Positions 52,147 to 60,745 of a DNA stretch of 64,000 nucleotides are shown one piece after another (position 1 is the first letter of the stretch; every line of letters starts with the position of its first letter). The translations under genes and the position numbers were made by a program. Below the pieces are notes generated by a model, which was not told the DNA's origin, searched no databases, and saw only the letters and a list, made by a program, of their open reading frames with translations. Origin of the DNA: Brevibacterium yomogidense (GTDB taxonomy: Bacteria; Actinomycetota; Actinomycetes; Actinomycetales; Brevibacteriaceae); assembly GCF_900163715.1 (NCBI RefSeq), contig NZ_FWFF01000017.1, positions 124,001 to 188,000 on the forward strand. Direction: 5' to 3'.

Positions 52147-53906
52147 CAGTACTTACGCTCCATCGGCTGGTAACGGGTGATGACCACGGGCTTCCATTCG
52201 AGCCGCATGCCGGGGATTCCCTCGGACTCGGTCTCCGGATCCTTGTAGGTCATCGTGTGCTGCATGAAGTTCTCGTCGTCGCGGTCCGGGAAGTCCTCAC
52301 GGAAGTGACCGCCGCGGGATTCCTTGCGGTGGATCGCGGCGACCGCGACGACTTCGGCGATCTCGAGCAGGAAGCCCAGCTCGACCGCTTCGAGGAGGTC
52401 GAGGTTGAAGCGCTTCCCACGGTCCTGGATGCCGATGTTCTTGTAGCGCTCGCGCAGGGCGCCGATGTCGTCCAGCGCCTTGCGGAGCGTCTCGTCCGTG
52501 CGGAACACCTGGGCGTTCGCGTCCATCGTCTCCTGCAGGTCGCGACGGATGTCCGCGATGCGCTCCGGTCCGTCGGACGTGCGCAGCGTCTCGATCATGT
52601 CGACGACGTACGCCGCCGGATCCTCCGGCAGCTCCGGCAGCACTGCGGTCTCCGCGAACTTCGCCGCACCGATCCCGGCGCGCTTGCCGAACACGTTGAT
52701 GTCCAGCAGCGAGTTGGTGCCCAGTCGATTGGACCCGTGCACGGACACGCACGCCGTCTCGCCCGCCGCGTAGAGGCCGGGGACGACGTTCGTGTTGTTC
52801 GAGAGCACCTCCGCCTCGATGTTGGTCGGGATGCCGCCCATGCCGTAGTGCGCGGTGGGGAACACGGGGACGGGCTCCGTGTAGGGCTCGACGCCCAGGT
52901 ACGTGCGGGCGAACTCCGTGATGTCCGGGAGCTTCTCGTCGATGTGCGCCGGTTCGAGGTGCGTGAGGTCCAGGAGGACGTAGTCCTTGTTGGGTCCGCA
53001 GCCGCGGCCCTCGCGGACCTCGTTCGCCATCGAGCGGGCGACGATGTCACGCGGAGCCAGGTCCTTGATCGTGGGGGCGTAGCGCTCCATGAAGCGCTCG
53101 CCGTCCACGTTGCGCAGCACGCCGCCCTCACCGCGGGCCGCCTCCGACAGGAGGATGCCCAGGCCGGCGAGGCCCGTGGGGTGGAACTGGAAGAACTCCA
53201 TGTCCTCGAGCGGGATGCCGCGGCGGTAGGCCACACCCACTCCGTCGCCCGTGAGGGTGTGTGCGTTCGACGTCGTCTTGAAGATCTTGCCGAACCCGCC
53301 GGTGGCGAACACGACGGACTTCGCGCGGAAGACGTGGATCTCACCGGTCGCGAGCTCGTAGGAGACGACGCCGGCGGCCTTCTTGACCCCGTCGACCTCG
53401 GTCATGAGGACGTCGAGCACGTAGAACTCGTTGTAGAACTCGACGCCGTGCTTGACGCAGTTCTGGTAGAGCGTCTGGAGGATCATGTGGCCCGTGCGGT
53501 CAGCGGCGTAGCAGGCGCGGCGGACCGGTGCCTTGCCGTGGTCACGGGTGTGGCCGCCGAAGCGACGCTGGTCGATCTTCCCCTCGGGCGTGCGGTTGAA
53601 GGGGAGACCCATCTTCTCGAGGTCGAGGACCGCGTCGATGGCTTCCTTCGCCATGACCTCCGCAGCGTCCTGGTCGACGAGGTAGTCGCCGCCCTTGACG
53701 GTGTCGAAGGTGTGCCACTCCCAGTTGTCCTCCTCGACGTTCGCGAGCGCCGCGCACATGCCGCCCTGCGCTGCGCCGGTGTGGGACCGGGTCGGGTAGA
53801 TCTTCGTCAGCACCGCAGTGCGCGCGCGCTGACCCGATTCGATGGCCGCGCGCATGCCGGCGCCGCCGGCACCGACGATGACGACGTCGTACTCATGTAC
53901 CTGCAT
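52146..53906 (-). CDS. sdhA: Succinate dehydrogenase flavoprotein subunit
   Basis: 586 aa. FAD-binding VVIVGAGGAGMRAAIESGQ at residues 8-26; the histidine for covalent FAD is His42 (TRSHTGAAQGG). HPTGLAGLGILLSEAARGEGG and the HYGMGGIPTNIEAEVL and GSNRLGTNSLLDI blocks are canonical, as is the catalytic Arg region. Oxidises succinate to fumarate in the TCA cycle and respiratory complex II. Preceded by 25 nt after sdhD with CAAAGGAGTTC. Confidence 0.98.
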   Translation of the reverse strand: MQVHEYDVVIVGAGGAGMRAAIESGQRARTAVLTKIYPTRSHTGAAQGGMCAALANVEEDNWEWHTFDTVKGGDYLVDQDAAEVMAKEAIDAVLDLEKMGLPFNRTPEGKIDQRRFGGHTRDHGKAPVRRACYAADRTGHMILQTLYQNCVKHGVEFYNEFYVLDVLMTEVDGVKKAAGVVSYELATGEIHVFRAKSVVFATGGFGKIFKTTSNAHTLTGDGVGVAYRRGIPLEDMEFFQFHPTGLAGLGILLSEAARGEGGVLRNVDGERFMERYAPTIKDLAPRDIVARSMANEVREGRGCGPNKDYVLLDLTHLEPAHIDEKLPDITEFARTYLGVEPYTEPVPVFPTAHYGMGGIPTNIEAEVLSNNTNVVPGLYAAGETACVSVHGSNRLGTNSLLDINVFGKRAGIGAAKFAETAVLPELPEDPAAYVVDMIETLRTSDGPERIADIRRDLQETMDANAQVFRTDETLRKALDDIGALRERYKNIGIQDRGKRFNLDLLEAVELGFLLEIAEVVAVAAIHRKESRGGHFREDFPDRDDENFMQHTMTYKDPETESEGIPGMRLEWKPVVITRYQPMERKY

Positions 53907-53931
53907 AGGTGTCAGAACTCCTTTGGAAGCC

Positions 53932-54384
53932 TCAGAGGGCTTCGCAGAACTTGGGGAGGAGGCTCGGGTCCGCCCCGGCAGGGCACGGCTCGAACGTGAA
54001 GATGACCAGCGTGCCGAGCACGATGACGACGGCGGATGCCACGTAGAGGACGAACTGCAGCGTCAGGCGCGTGCCGGGGCGCTCCGCGTAGTCGAGGATG
54101 ATCGTGCGGACGCCGTTCGTGCCGTGGACCATCGCGAGCCACAGCATGGTGAGGTCCCAGATCTGCCAGAACGGGCTGGCCCACTTGCCGGCGACGAAGC
54201 CGAAGTCGAGCTGGTGCACGCCGTCGCCCATCCAGAGATTGACGATGAGGTGGCCGAAGATCAGGACGACCAGGATGACGCCGGACAGGCGCATGAACAG
54301 CCAGGCGCCCAGCTCGAAGCCGGAGCCCTTGGCCTTGGACCGCTGGTATCCGGCGCGCGGTGCGGGGATGGTGGGGGCACTCAT
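53932..54384 (-). CDS. sdhD: Succinate dehydrogenase membrane anchor SdhD
   Basis: 150 aa with three membrane segments. FELGAWLFMRLSGVILVVLI and the heme/quinone-region HGTNGVRTIILDY are typical of SdhD. ATG 54384 overlaps the sdhC stop by one base and has GGGAGGAA upstream; an in-frame ATG at 54423 would lie inside sdhC. The C-terminus ends with Cys-containing EPCPAGADPSLLPKFCEAL after the third helix. Confidence 0.92.
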   Translation of the reverse strand: MSAPTIPAPRAGYQRSKAKGSGFELGAWLFMRLSGVILVVLIFGHLIVNLWMGDGVHQLDFGFVAGKWASPFWQIWDLTMLWLAMVHGTNGVRTIILDYAERPGTRLTLQFVLYVASAVVIVLGTLVIFTFEPCPAGADPSLLPKFCEAL

Positions 54385-54767
54385 CAGAGGATTCCTCCCA
54401 GCGAGTTCGGGATGTGACGCCACAGGAAGCCGACCATGACGACGAGCCAGAGGCCCATCGCGACCCAGAAGAGTGTCTTGTGGTGCTTGGTGCCGCCCTT
54501 GAAGAAGTCGACGGCGACGACGCGGAGTCCGTTGAATGCGTGGAAGGCGATCGCTCCGACGAGAACGACCTCACCGAACGCCATGAGCGGGGACTTGTAC
54601 GTGTCGATGACTGCGTTGTAGGCCCCGGGGGACACGCGAACGAGTGCTGTATCGAGCACATGCACCAGCAGGAAGAAGAAGATGCCGACGCCGGTCACAC
54701 GGTGCAGGACCCATGACCACATGCCTTCTCTTCCGCGATACAGAGTGCCTGTTGAGGCCTTGGCCAC
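54384..54767 (-). CDS. sdhC: Succinate dehydrogenase cytochrome b subunit SdhC
   Basis: 127 aa with three membrane segments. MWSWVLHRVTGVGIFFFLLV carries the Arg/Ser-type quinone-site region, and LVHVLDTAL and AFHAFNGLRVVAVDF hold the likely heme-ligand histidines. GTG 54767 (MAKASTGTLYRGREG) is chosen because GGAGGAT lies 6 nt upstream. First gene of sdhCDAB. Confidence 0.93.
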   Translation of the reverse strand: MAKASTGTLYRGREGMWSWVLHRVTGVGIFFFLLVHVLDTALVRVSPGAYNAVIDTYKSPLMAFGEVVLVGAIAFHAFNGLRVVAVDFFKGGTKHHKTLFWVAMGLWLVVMVGFLWRHIPNSLGGIL

Positions 54768-54812
54768 GGGGCATCCTCCAGTGTGGATTGCGGACGGTTG
54801 TGTACTCGTTGA

Positions 54813-54842
54813 AAAGTACGCCGCGACGACGGACTGCGCCAA
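54813..54842 (-). promoter_or_regulatory. Candidate sdh promoter
   Basis: On the minus strand, TTGGCG (54842-54837), an 18-bp spacer and TACTTT (54818-54813). Predicted leader about 40 nt. The rest of the 313-bp gap between sdhC and the guanylyltransferase gene (to 55080) holds no credible gene; it is AT-richer around 54870-54970. Confidence 0.45.
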
Positions 54843-55067
54843 TCGCCGGTCCCACGAGCTTCTCACAGTCTTCATTTTTCCTGTGAATGAGTGGTACGCG
54901 CGTCCCGCACCTCGAGAGGATTCGTTTCAGCTGACTATTAGCGAACACTCCCATGTCGCAATACGTGTCGCATCGCGTCGTCTCTGACCGCTTCTGCGCG
55001 TCTGGGGCCATCGCGGCCAGTCGCCCGACCCCGGTGTGTTGGGGTGCGCGAGGAGTGGCGCGTGGAG

Positions 55068-55073
55068 AAGAAT
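55068..55073 (+). promoter_or_regulatory. -10 box of leaderless guanylyltransferase gene
   Basis: AAGAAT ends 7 nt before ATG 55081; no ribosome binding site. An in-frame ATG at 55072 overlaps it. Confidence 0.4.
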
Positions 55074-55080
55074 GGGCGGG

Positions 55081-56193
55081 ATGATCGAGAACTTCCACGC
55101 CGTGATCCCCGCGGGAGGATCCGGCACGCGGCTCTGGCCGGTGTCGCGCACTGCCCGTCCCAAGTTCCTCCACGACATCCTGGGCACGGGCAGCACGCTG
55201 CTCCAGTCGACGTGGGAGCGGACGGTCGGGCTGGCCGCCCCTCAGCGCACCTGGGTCGTCACGGGGCGCGGACATGTGGATGCGGTGAGGGAGCAGCTGC
55301 CCGATCTGCTCAGCGACCGCGTCGTCGCGGAACCGTCCCCCAAGGACTCCGCGGCCGCGATCGGGCTCGCGACGATGCTCATCCACCGTGAGGACCCCGA
55401 CGCGGTCATCGGATCGTTCTCCGCGGATCACTCGATCACGAACACGGGGGAGTTCCTGTCCGTCGTCGAGCAGGCGGCGGCTGCCGCGGCCGCAACGGGG
55501 GACATCGTGACGATCGGGATCACTCCCACCTATCCGGCGACGTCGTACGGATACATCGAGACCGGCGATCTGCTGCGGATCCCCGATGCACCCACGGCCC
55601 GGCGCGCGGCCGCTTTCGTCGAGAAGCCCGATGCGGCCACCGCGCGCACGTACGCCTATTCGGGCGGCTACCGGTGGAACGCTGGCATGTTCATCATGCG
55701 CGCTGCGGTGCTCCTGGAGCTGCTCGAGGAGCAGGCGCCCGCTCTCCATGCGGGGCTCACGCGGATCGTCGACGCCTGGCACACGCCCGACCGCGATGCG
55801 GTCCAGTCCGAGGTCTGGCCGACCCTGGGGAAGAAGGCGATCGACTACGTGGTCGCGGAGCCCGCCGCCGCTGCGGGCCGCGTCATCGTCGTCCCCGGGG
55901 ACTTCGGCTGGGACGACGTGGGCGACTTCGACTCCGTCGCGAAGCTGCGCCAGCCGGTCCCGGGCGAGGTCCACGGGGTCTCCGCGATCGGGGAGGGCGT
56001 GGATGTGGTCGATGTCGAATCACGCGGGGTCGTGATCTCCGAGACCGGGCGGCTCGTGGCGCTGGTGGGCGTCGAGGACCTCGTGGTCGTCGACACCGAC
56101 GATGCGGTGCTCGTGACGTCGCGCGCATACGCGCAGCAGGTGAAGGAGGTCGTCGCCCGCGTCAGGGAGGCGGGCCGCGACGAACTCCTCTGA
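55081..56193 (+). CDS. manC: Mannose-1-phosphate guanylyltransferase
   Basis: 370 aa nucleotidyltransferase that makes GDP-mannose, the donor for lipomannan-type glycolipids, glycoproteins and polysaccharides. IPAGGSGTRLWPVSRTARPK is the nucleotide-binding motif, FVEKPDAATA the phosphosugar site, RWNAGMFIMRAA the metal/sugar region. No C-terminal isomerase domain, so monofunctional. Apparently leaderless. The stop codon is repeated in frame three more times by a 15-bp tandem repeat downstream. Confidence 0.94.
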   Translation: MIENFHAVIPAGGSGTRLWPVSRTARPKFLHDILGTGSTLLQSTWERTVGLAAPQRTWVVTGRGHVDAVREQLPDLLSDRVVAEPSPKDSAAAIGLATMLIHREDPDAVIGSFSADHSITNTGEFLSVVEQAAAAAAATGDIVTIGITPTYPATSYGYIETGDLLRIPDAPTARRAAAFVEKPDAATARTYAYSGGYRWNAGMFIMRAAVLLELLEEQAPALHAGLTRIVDAWHTPDRDAVQSEVWPTLGKKAIDYVVAEPAAAAGRVIVVPGDFGWDDVGDFDSVAKLRQPVPGEVHGVSAIGEGVDVVDVESRGVVISETGRLVALVGVEDLVVVDTDDAVLVTSRAYAQQVKEVVARVREAGRDELL

Positions 56194-56260
56194 GGGGAAG
56201 TCCTTTGAGGAGAAGTCCTCTGAGACGAGTTCCTCTGAGACGAGCTCCTCGAAGGGGAAC
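56186..56260 (+). repeat. 15-bp tandem repeat with repeated in-frame stops
   Basis: Five units: TCCTCTGAGGGGAAG, TCCTTTGAGGAGAAG, TCCTCTGAGACGAGT, TCCTCTGAGACGAGC, TCCTCGAAGGGGAAC. The first holds the manC stop; TGA recurs in frame at 56206, 56221 and 56236. Confidence 0.9.
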
Positions 56261-56358
56261 GGGCCCGGACAGGTGCGGGCAGCGGCGGAAGTAGACTCGG
56301 GGCCCAGCCGCGCGAATCGCGGCTGCCCCGCCGTGCACGCGCTGCGCAAGGGACTGGA

Positions 56359-57624
56359 ATGAGCGGGAAGAGGGCGTACGTGACGATCGAGAAGTCGGAG
56401 GCACACAGTGCGGAGAGCATCCTCGCGGAGTTCGATGACGAGCTGATCGCCTTCCGTCGGGACATCCACGCGCACCCGGAGCTGTCGTTCGAGGAGCACC
56501 GCACGACCCGTGTGATCGCCGACCGACTCCGTGCGGCGGGCCTCGTTCCGGAGTTCGTCACCCCCACGGGTCTGATCTGCGATGTGGGGGAGGGGCCCGT
56601 GTCCGCGGTGCTGCGTGCGGACATCGATGCGCTGCCCCTGGACGACCTCACGGGCCTCGACTGGGCATCGACCGTGCCCGAGGTCGCACACGCCTGCGGT
56701 CACGACGTCCACCTCGCGGCCCTGCTGGGCGCGGGGCTGGCGCTGGACCGCCTGCACCGGGAGACGCCCGGCGGGCTGGGTGCGACGATCCGCCTGGTGT
56801 TCCAGCCGGCCGAGGAGGTCACGCCCGGCGGTGCCCTCACGATGATCGGAGAGGGCGTCCTGGAGGGCGTGCGGAGATCGTATGCACTGCACTGCGATCC
56901 GAACGTCGACGTGGGGAGCGTGGGTTCCCGGATCGGCCCGATCACCGCGGCGGGAGACACCGTCATCATCCGTCTGAACGGGCACGGAGGGCACACGTCC
57001 CGCCCGCACCTGACGGAGGACCTCGTCTACGCCCTGAGCCGGCTGGCCACCGATCTGCCGGCGACCCTGTCGCGCCTCATCGATCCCCGGCATGCGATCT
57101 CGCTGGTCTGGGGGCACATCGAGTCCGGGCACGCCCCGAACGCGATCCCCAGCACGGGCCTGCTGACCGGGACGCTGCGCTGCCTGGACGTGGACGGCTG
57201 GAACCAGGTCGCCGAGGTCCTGCCCGACCTGGTCGACCGGATCGCCGGGCCGTACGGGGTCGAGGTCGATCTGGACCACCGCCGCGGGGTGCCTCCCGTC
57301 GTGAATACGGAGCCCGAGGTGTCGCTCGCGGAGGCCGCCGTGCGCGAGGTCCTGGGTCCGGAATCCGTCCAGCTCACCCCGCAGTCGATGGGCGGCGAGG
57401 ACTTCGCGTGGTACCTGGCGCACACTCCCGGCGCGCTCATCCGCCTGGGCACCCGCACTCCGGGCGGGCGGACCTACGACCTCCATCAGGGCGACCTGGT
57501 GATCGACGAACGCGCGATCGCCGCCGGTGCCCGTGTCCTGTGCGCGATCGCGCTGCGTGCGATCGCGGACGATGCGGGAGCAGCGGAACCGTTCGCCGAC
57601 CCGTCGAGCTCGGGACGGGTGTGA
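56359..57624 (+). CDS. M20-family amidohydrolase
   Basis: 421 aa zinc/manganese peptidase-like hydrolase of the hippurate/IAA-amino-acid hydrolase group. FRRDIHAHPELSFEEHRTTR, the metal ligands in VAHACGHDVHLAALL and PAEEVTPGGA, LHCDPNVDVGSVG and the final His region (GGRTYDLHQGDLVIDE) are present. The dimerisation domain (NGHGGHTSRPHLTEDL) is intact. Start ATG 56359 with AAGGGA upstream. Substrate unknown; amino-acid conjugates are typical. Followed 4 nt later by a lipoprotein gene. Confidence 0.9.
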   Translation: MSGKRAYVTIEKSEAHSAESILAEFDDELIAFRRDIHAHPELSFEEHRTTRVIADRLRAAGLVPEFVTPTGLICDVGEGPVSAVLRADIDALPLDDLTGLDWASTVPEVAHACGHDVHLAALLGAGLALDRLHRETPGGLGATIRLVFQPAEEVTPGGALTMIGEGVLEGVRRSYALHCDPNVDVGSVGSRIGPITAAGDTVIIRLNGHGGHTSRPHLTEDLVYALSRLATDLPATLSRLIDPRHAISLVWGHIESGHAPNAIPSTGLLTGTLRCLDVDGWNQVAEVLPDLVDRIAGPYGVEVDLDHRRGVPPVVNTEPEVSLAEAAVREVLGPESVQLTPQSMGGEDFAWYLAHTPGALIRLGTRTPGGRTYDLHQGDLVIDERAIAAGARVLCAIALRAIADDAGAAEPFADPSSSGRV

Positions 57625-57628
57625 ACCG

Positions 57629-58963
57629 ATGCCGCGGAGCGTGCGCCTGAGGCTCGGGGCGACTGCCGGCCTCCTGGCCATGGGGTTCGGGGTCTCCGGC
57701 TGCGGTGGCGCAGTCGACGAGCCCACCGGGATCGTGCGCACATCCGCGTGCGCGGTGTCAGCGCCTGCCGGCTTCGCCGATGCGGGCATGGGCGCGGCCG
57801 TCCTGGACGAGGTGCGGACCGCGGCGAACGAGGGCGTCGTGGACACCACCAGCTCGCAGCGCGTGAGCACGGCGGCGCAGACGCAGGCGGCGCTCGAGCG
57901 CTTCGCGGCCGACGGCTGCACACTCAGCGTGCTCGTGGGCCCCGGTGGTGCGGGAGCCCTGTCGCAGGTCGCCGCTGACAATCCGGACCGCGCGTTCCTC
58001 GCGGTGGGGCCCGGCACGGATGCCGGCCAGCCCGACAACGTCCTCACCGTCGACTTCGACCTGCGTGAGTCGGCGTACCTGGCCGGGTACGCGGCTGCGA
58101 GCGCCACGCGCACGGGCACCGTCGCCGTCTCCACGGCCAAGGGGCAGTTCCAGGGCGCGGAGCTGCTCGCCGCGTTCGACGAAGGCGTGGACGCCCGCGC
58201 CGACGAGGCCGACGGCGACGTGACGGTCGTGGATGAGGGCGCTATCGATGTGCGTACCCTGGACGACACGACCTCCGCGGGAGTCGAATGGGCCGAGTCC
58301 GCGACGGCGGACGGTGCGGACGTGCTCGTGCCCTTCGGATCGGCCTCGCCCCAGGGCGTCGCGGAGCACATCGACGAGCTCGCAGAGGAGGCGGCGGAAG
58401 CCGACGAGTCGCAGGACGACGAAGACGACGAGGCCGACGCCGCAGCAGGAGACGACGCCGCGGATGCCGACGACCAGAGCACGGGCGACCGGGAGTCCGG
58501 AGAGGATCCCGTGGGGACCTCGGCGGAGGACGAAGATCTGCCCGTCCTCATCTGGTACGGATCGGACGGGTCGAAGACCCTCCCTCGTCCCGTGCGCAAC
58601 CAGGTCGTCGCCTCGATCATCCCGGACGTCGGACTCGGGATGAGGGCCGTGCTCACCGGCTGGCCGGGTGAGGGGGAGGAGCCGGAGGGCCTCGTGCGCA
58701 GCGCGGAGCCCGGCGCGGACTCCGCTGCGGGAACAGCGGGGGGCCCGGCGGACGATTCGGACGAGGACGTCCGGGAGGCGGTCCCGGAGCTCGTGGGCGG
58801 GCTCGAGGTGCGCGCCCGCCGTGCGGTCGGCGACCTGGACAACGGCGGAGTCGCCGTCGTCGCGAGCGATGGGATGCTCGGATCCATCACGGGTCTGGGA
58901 CGCGCGCTCGCGGATGAGAGGGAGCGGCTCGACGAGGAGCAGGACGAGGCCGACGAGGAGTGA
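57629..58963 (+). CDS. BMP/PnrA-like substrate-binding lipoprotein, divergent
   Basis: 444 aa. Signal peptide with lipobox VSGC (Cys25). LVGPGGAGALSQVAADNPDR, DFDLRESAYLAGYAAASATR, FDEGVDA and ADVLVPFGSAS follow the BMP (basic membrane protein, nucleoside-binding) pattern. An acidic low-complexity stretch at about 250-303 (SQDDEDDEADAAAGDDAADA) interrupts the domain. No ABC permease or ATPase gene is nearby, so it is an orphan receptor unless it shares components. The adenosine deaminase gene downstream fits a nucleoside role. Confidence 0.75.
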   Translation: MPRSVRLRLGATAGLLAMGFGVSGCGGAVDEPTGIVRTSACAVSAPAGFADAGMGAAVLDEVRTAANEGVVDTTSSQRVSTAAQTQAALERFAADGCTLSVLVGPGGAGALSQVAADNPDRAFLAVGPGTDAGQPDNVLTVDFDLRESAYLAGYAAASATRTGTVAVSTAKGQFQGAELLAAFDEGVDARADEADGDVTVVDEGAIDVRTLDDTTSAGVEWAESATADGADVLVPFGSASPQGVAEHIDELAEEAAEADESQDDEDDEADAAAGDDAADADDQSTGDRESGEDPVGTSAEDEDLPVLIWYGSDGSKTLPRPVRNQVVASIIPDVGLGMRAVLTGWPGEGEEPEGLVRSAEPGADSAAGTAGGPADDSDEDVREAVPELVGGLEVRARRAVGDLDNGGVAVVASDGMLGSITGLGRALADERERLDEEQDEADEE

Positions 58964-58972
58964 GGCCGAAAG

Positions 58973-59018
58973 GTGACGCCGACGGGTGGAGACGGGTGAC
59001 GCAGACGGATGGAGCAGA
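58973..59018 (+). repeat. 23-bp degenerate tandem duplication
   Basis: Two units starting GTGACGCCGACGGGTGGAG (58973) and GTGACGCAGACGGATGGAG (58996), 9 nt after the lipoprotein stop. Confidence 0.75.
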
Positions 59019-59031
59019 TGCGCGCCTCCGG

Positions 59032-59037
59032 TAGTCT
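59032..59037 (+). promoter_or_regulatory. -10 box of leaderless add
   Basis: TAGTCT ends 6 nt before GTG 59044; no ribosome binding site. Confidence 0.5.
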
Positions 59038-59043
59038 GAGGGC

Positions 59044-60204
59044 GTGGATCCTGAACTCTTTCCGACTCCTGCAGGAGTCGACGCCGATGACCCCATCCTG
59101 AACCTGCCGAAGGTGTCACTCCATGACCACCTGGACGGCGGTCTGAGACCCGCGACGATCGTCGAGCTGGCGGCGGAGGCGGGCCATGAGCCGCCCACGA
59201 CGGACCCGGAGGCGCTGCGTGCGTGGTTCTCCGAGTCCGCTGATTCGGGCGACCTGCCCCGCTACCTCGAGACCTTCGACCAGACGCTCGCCGTCATGCA
59301 GACGGCTCCGGCGCTCACGCGGGTCGCGCGCGAATGGGTGCTCGACCAGGTGGCCGACGGCGTCGTCGTCGCGGAAGCGCGGTGGGCCCCGGAGCAGCAC
59401 CTGCGCGGCGGGCTGACGCTCGACGGCGCGGTCGAGGCCGTGCAGGCCGGCATCGACGAGGGCACCGCCCTCGCGGCACAGGCGGGCAAGTCGATCCGCG
59501 CCGGTCAGATCGTGACCGCCATGCGCCAGGCCGACCGGTCGCAGGAGATCGCCCAGCTGGCGCTGCGCCACCGCGACGCGGGGGTGGTGGGCTTCGACAT
59601 CGCCGGACCGGAGGCGGGCTTCCCCCCGGCCGCCCATCTCGAAGCGTTCGACATGCTGCACCGTGCGGGCTTCCCCGTGACGATCCACGCCGGCGAAGCC
59701 GACGGAGTCGAGTCGATCCATGGGGCGATCCACGTGTGCCACGCACAGCGGATCGGCCATGGCGTGCGGATCACAGACGACTTCGCGCAGTGGGCGGCGG
59801 CCGCGGCCGTCGACGGCGTCATGGGCGATGTGGACGGCGACGGAGTGGAGACGGCCCCGGAGATGGGGCGCGTCGCAGCGTGGCTGCTCGACCAGCAGGT
59901 GCCGCTGGAGCTGTGCCCTTCGTCGAACCTGCAGACGGCCGCGGCGACCTCGATCGCGGACCACCCGGTCACCCGGCTGAAGGAGTTGGGCTTCGCCGTC
60001 ACGGTCAATCCGGACAACCGCCTCATGTCGGCGACGAGCGTGACCCGTGAGATGCGGCTGCTCGTCGATGAGGCGGGGTGGACCATCGACGATCTGGAAT
60101 GGGTCACGGTCACCGCGCTGGGGTCCGCGTTCCTGCCGTACGGAGTCCGCGAGGCGATCATCGACGAGCAGCTGGTCCCCGGCTTCTCCCGGGCGCACCT
60201 GTGA
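59044..60204 (+). CDS. add: Adenosine deaminase
   Basis: 386 aa zinc enzyme that turns adenosine into inosine. Metal and catalytic motifs: LHDHLDGGLRP (HxH), IHAGEADGVES, AQRIGHGVRITDD and VNPDNRLMSATSV, where eukaryotic enzymes read NTDDP. Length is typical of the actinobacterial type. GTG start (MDPELFPTPAG) with TAGTCT 6 nt upstream suggests a leaderless mRNA. The stop overlaps the GTG of the next membrane-protein gene. Confidence 0.95.
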   Translation: MDPELFPTPAGVDADDPILNLPKVSLHDHLDGGLRPATIVELAAEAGHEPPTTDPEALRAWFSESADSGDLPRYLETFDQTLAVMQTAPALTRVAREWVLDQVADGVVVAEARWAPEQHLRGGLTLDGAVEAVQAGIDEGTALAAQAGKSIRAGQIVTAMRQADRSQEIAQLALRHRDAGVVGFDIAGPEAGFPPAAHLEAFDMLHRAGFPVTIHAGEADGVESIHGAIHVCHAQRIGHGVRITDDFAQWAAAAAVDGVMGDVDGDGVETAPEMGRVAAWLLDQQVPLELCPSSNLQTAAATSIADHPVTRLKELGFAVTVNPDNRLMSATSVTREMRLLVDEAGWTIDDLEWVTVTALGSAFLPYGVREAIIDEQLVPGFSRAHL

Positions 60205-60674
60205 CGGGATCCGCTTCGTCCTCGCAGGCGGCGGGAGCGCCGGACGCCCTCCCGCGCAGGCCCGGCCCGCTCTATGTGGCGATGGGCGTCGTGCTGCTCG
60301 AGGCGCTGGTCCTGCTGGGATCCGCCGTCGCGTTCCTCGTCATGTCGGGGACCGGCGGTGAACTGGGCACGTCGCTGATCGCCCTGTGCGTGATGTTCGC
60401 GATCCTGGGCATCGGGCTGCTCGTGGTCGTCAGATCCCTGTGGTCCATGCACCGCTGGTCCCGTCCGGCGACCATCGCGTGGCAGCTTCTGCAGGCGCTC
60501 TTCGGGATCTCGACGTTCGGCGGCGGCCCGCTGCTGGCCGCCGCGGCGATCGTGCCCGCGGTCGCCTGCGTCATCGCGCTGTTCACGCCGTCCGTCATCC
60601 GCGCGTTCGACGTCTCGATCGCGTACTACATGGCGCATCCGTCAGCGCCGGCACCGCCGCCCAAGCGCTGGTGA
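60201..60674 (+). CDS. Four-helix membrane protein of unknown function
   Basis: 157 aa, not recognised. Four hydrophobic segments at about 25-45 (YVAMGVVLLEALVLLGSAVA), 54-73 (SLIALCVMFAILGIGLLVVV), 85-105 and 113-132 (LLAAAAIVPAVACVIALFTP), ending in a Pro-rich tail. GTG 60201 overlaps the add stop (GTGA), which supports this start and suggests coupled translation with adenosine deaminase. Small proteins of this shape are common downstream of actinobacterial genes without a known role. Confidence 0.8.
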   Translation: MTGSASSSQAAGAPDALPRRPGPLYVAMGVVLLEALVLLGSAVAFLVMSGTGGELGTSLIALCVMFAILGIGLLVVVRSLWSMHRWSRPATIAWQLLQALFGISTFGGGPLLAAAAIVPAVACVIALFTPSVIRAFDVSIAYYMAHPSAPAPPPKRW

Positions 60675-60745
60675 CCGGGGGCGGACTGCTGGTTCGCCCG
60701 TCCGGTCGGCTCGGAGGCGCCGCATCGGTGGCTGACCGGGGGCGC

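Noticed and set aside
56020-58890. Very long minus-strand open frame (over 900 codons)
   Set aside because: Ser/Arg/Pro-rich shadow of the manC, M20 and lipoprotein genes; no ribosome binding site or domain.
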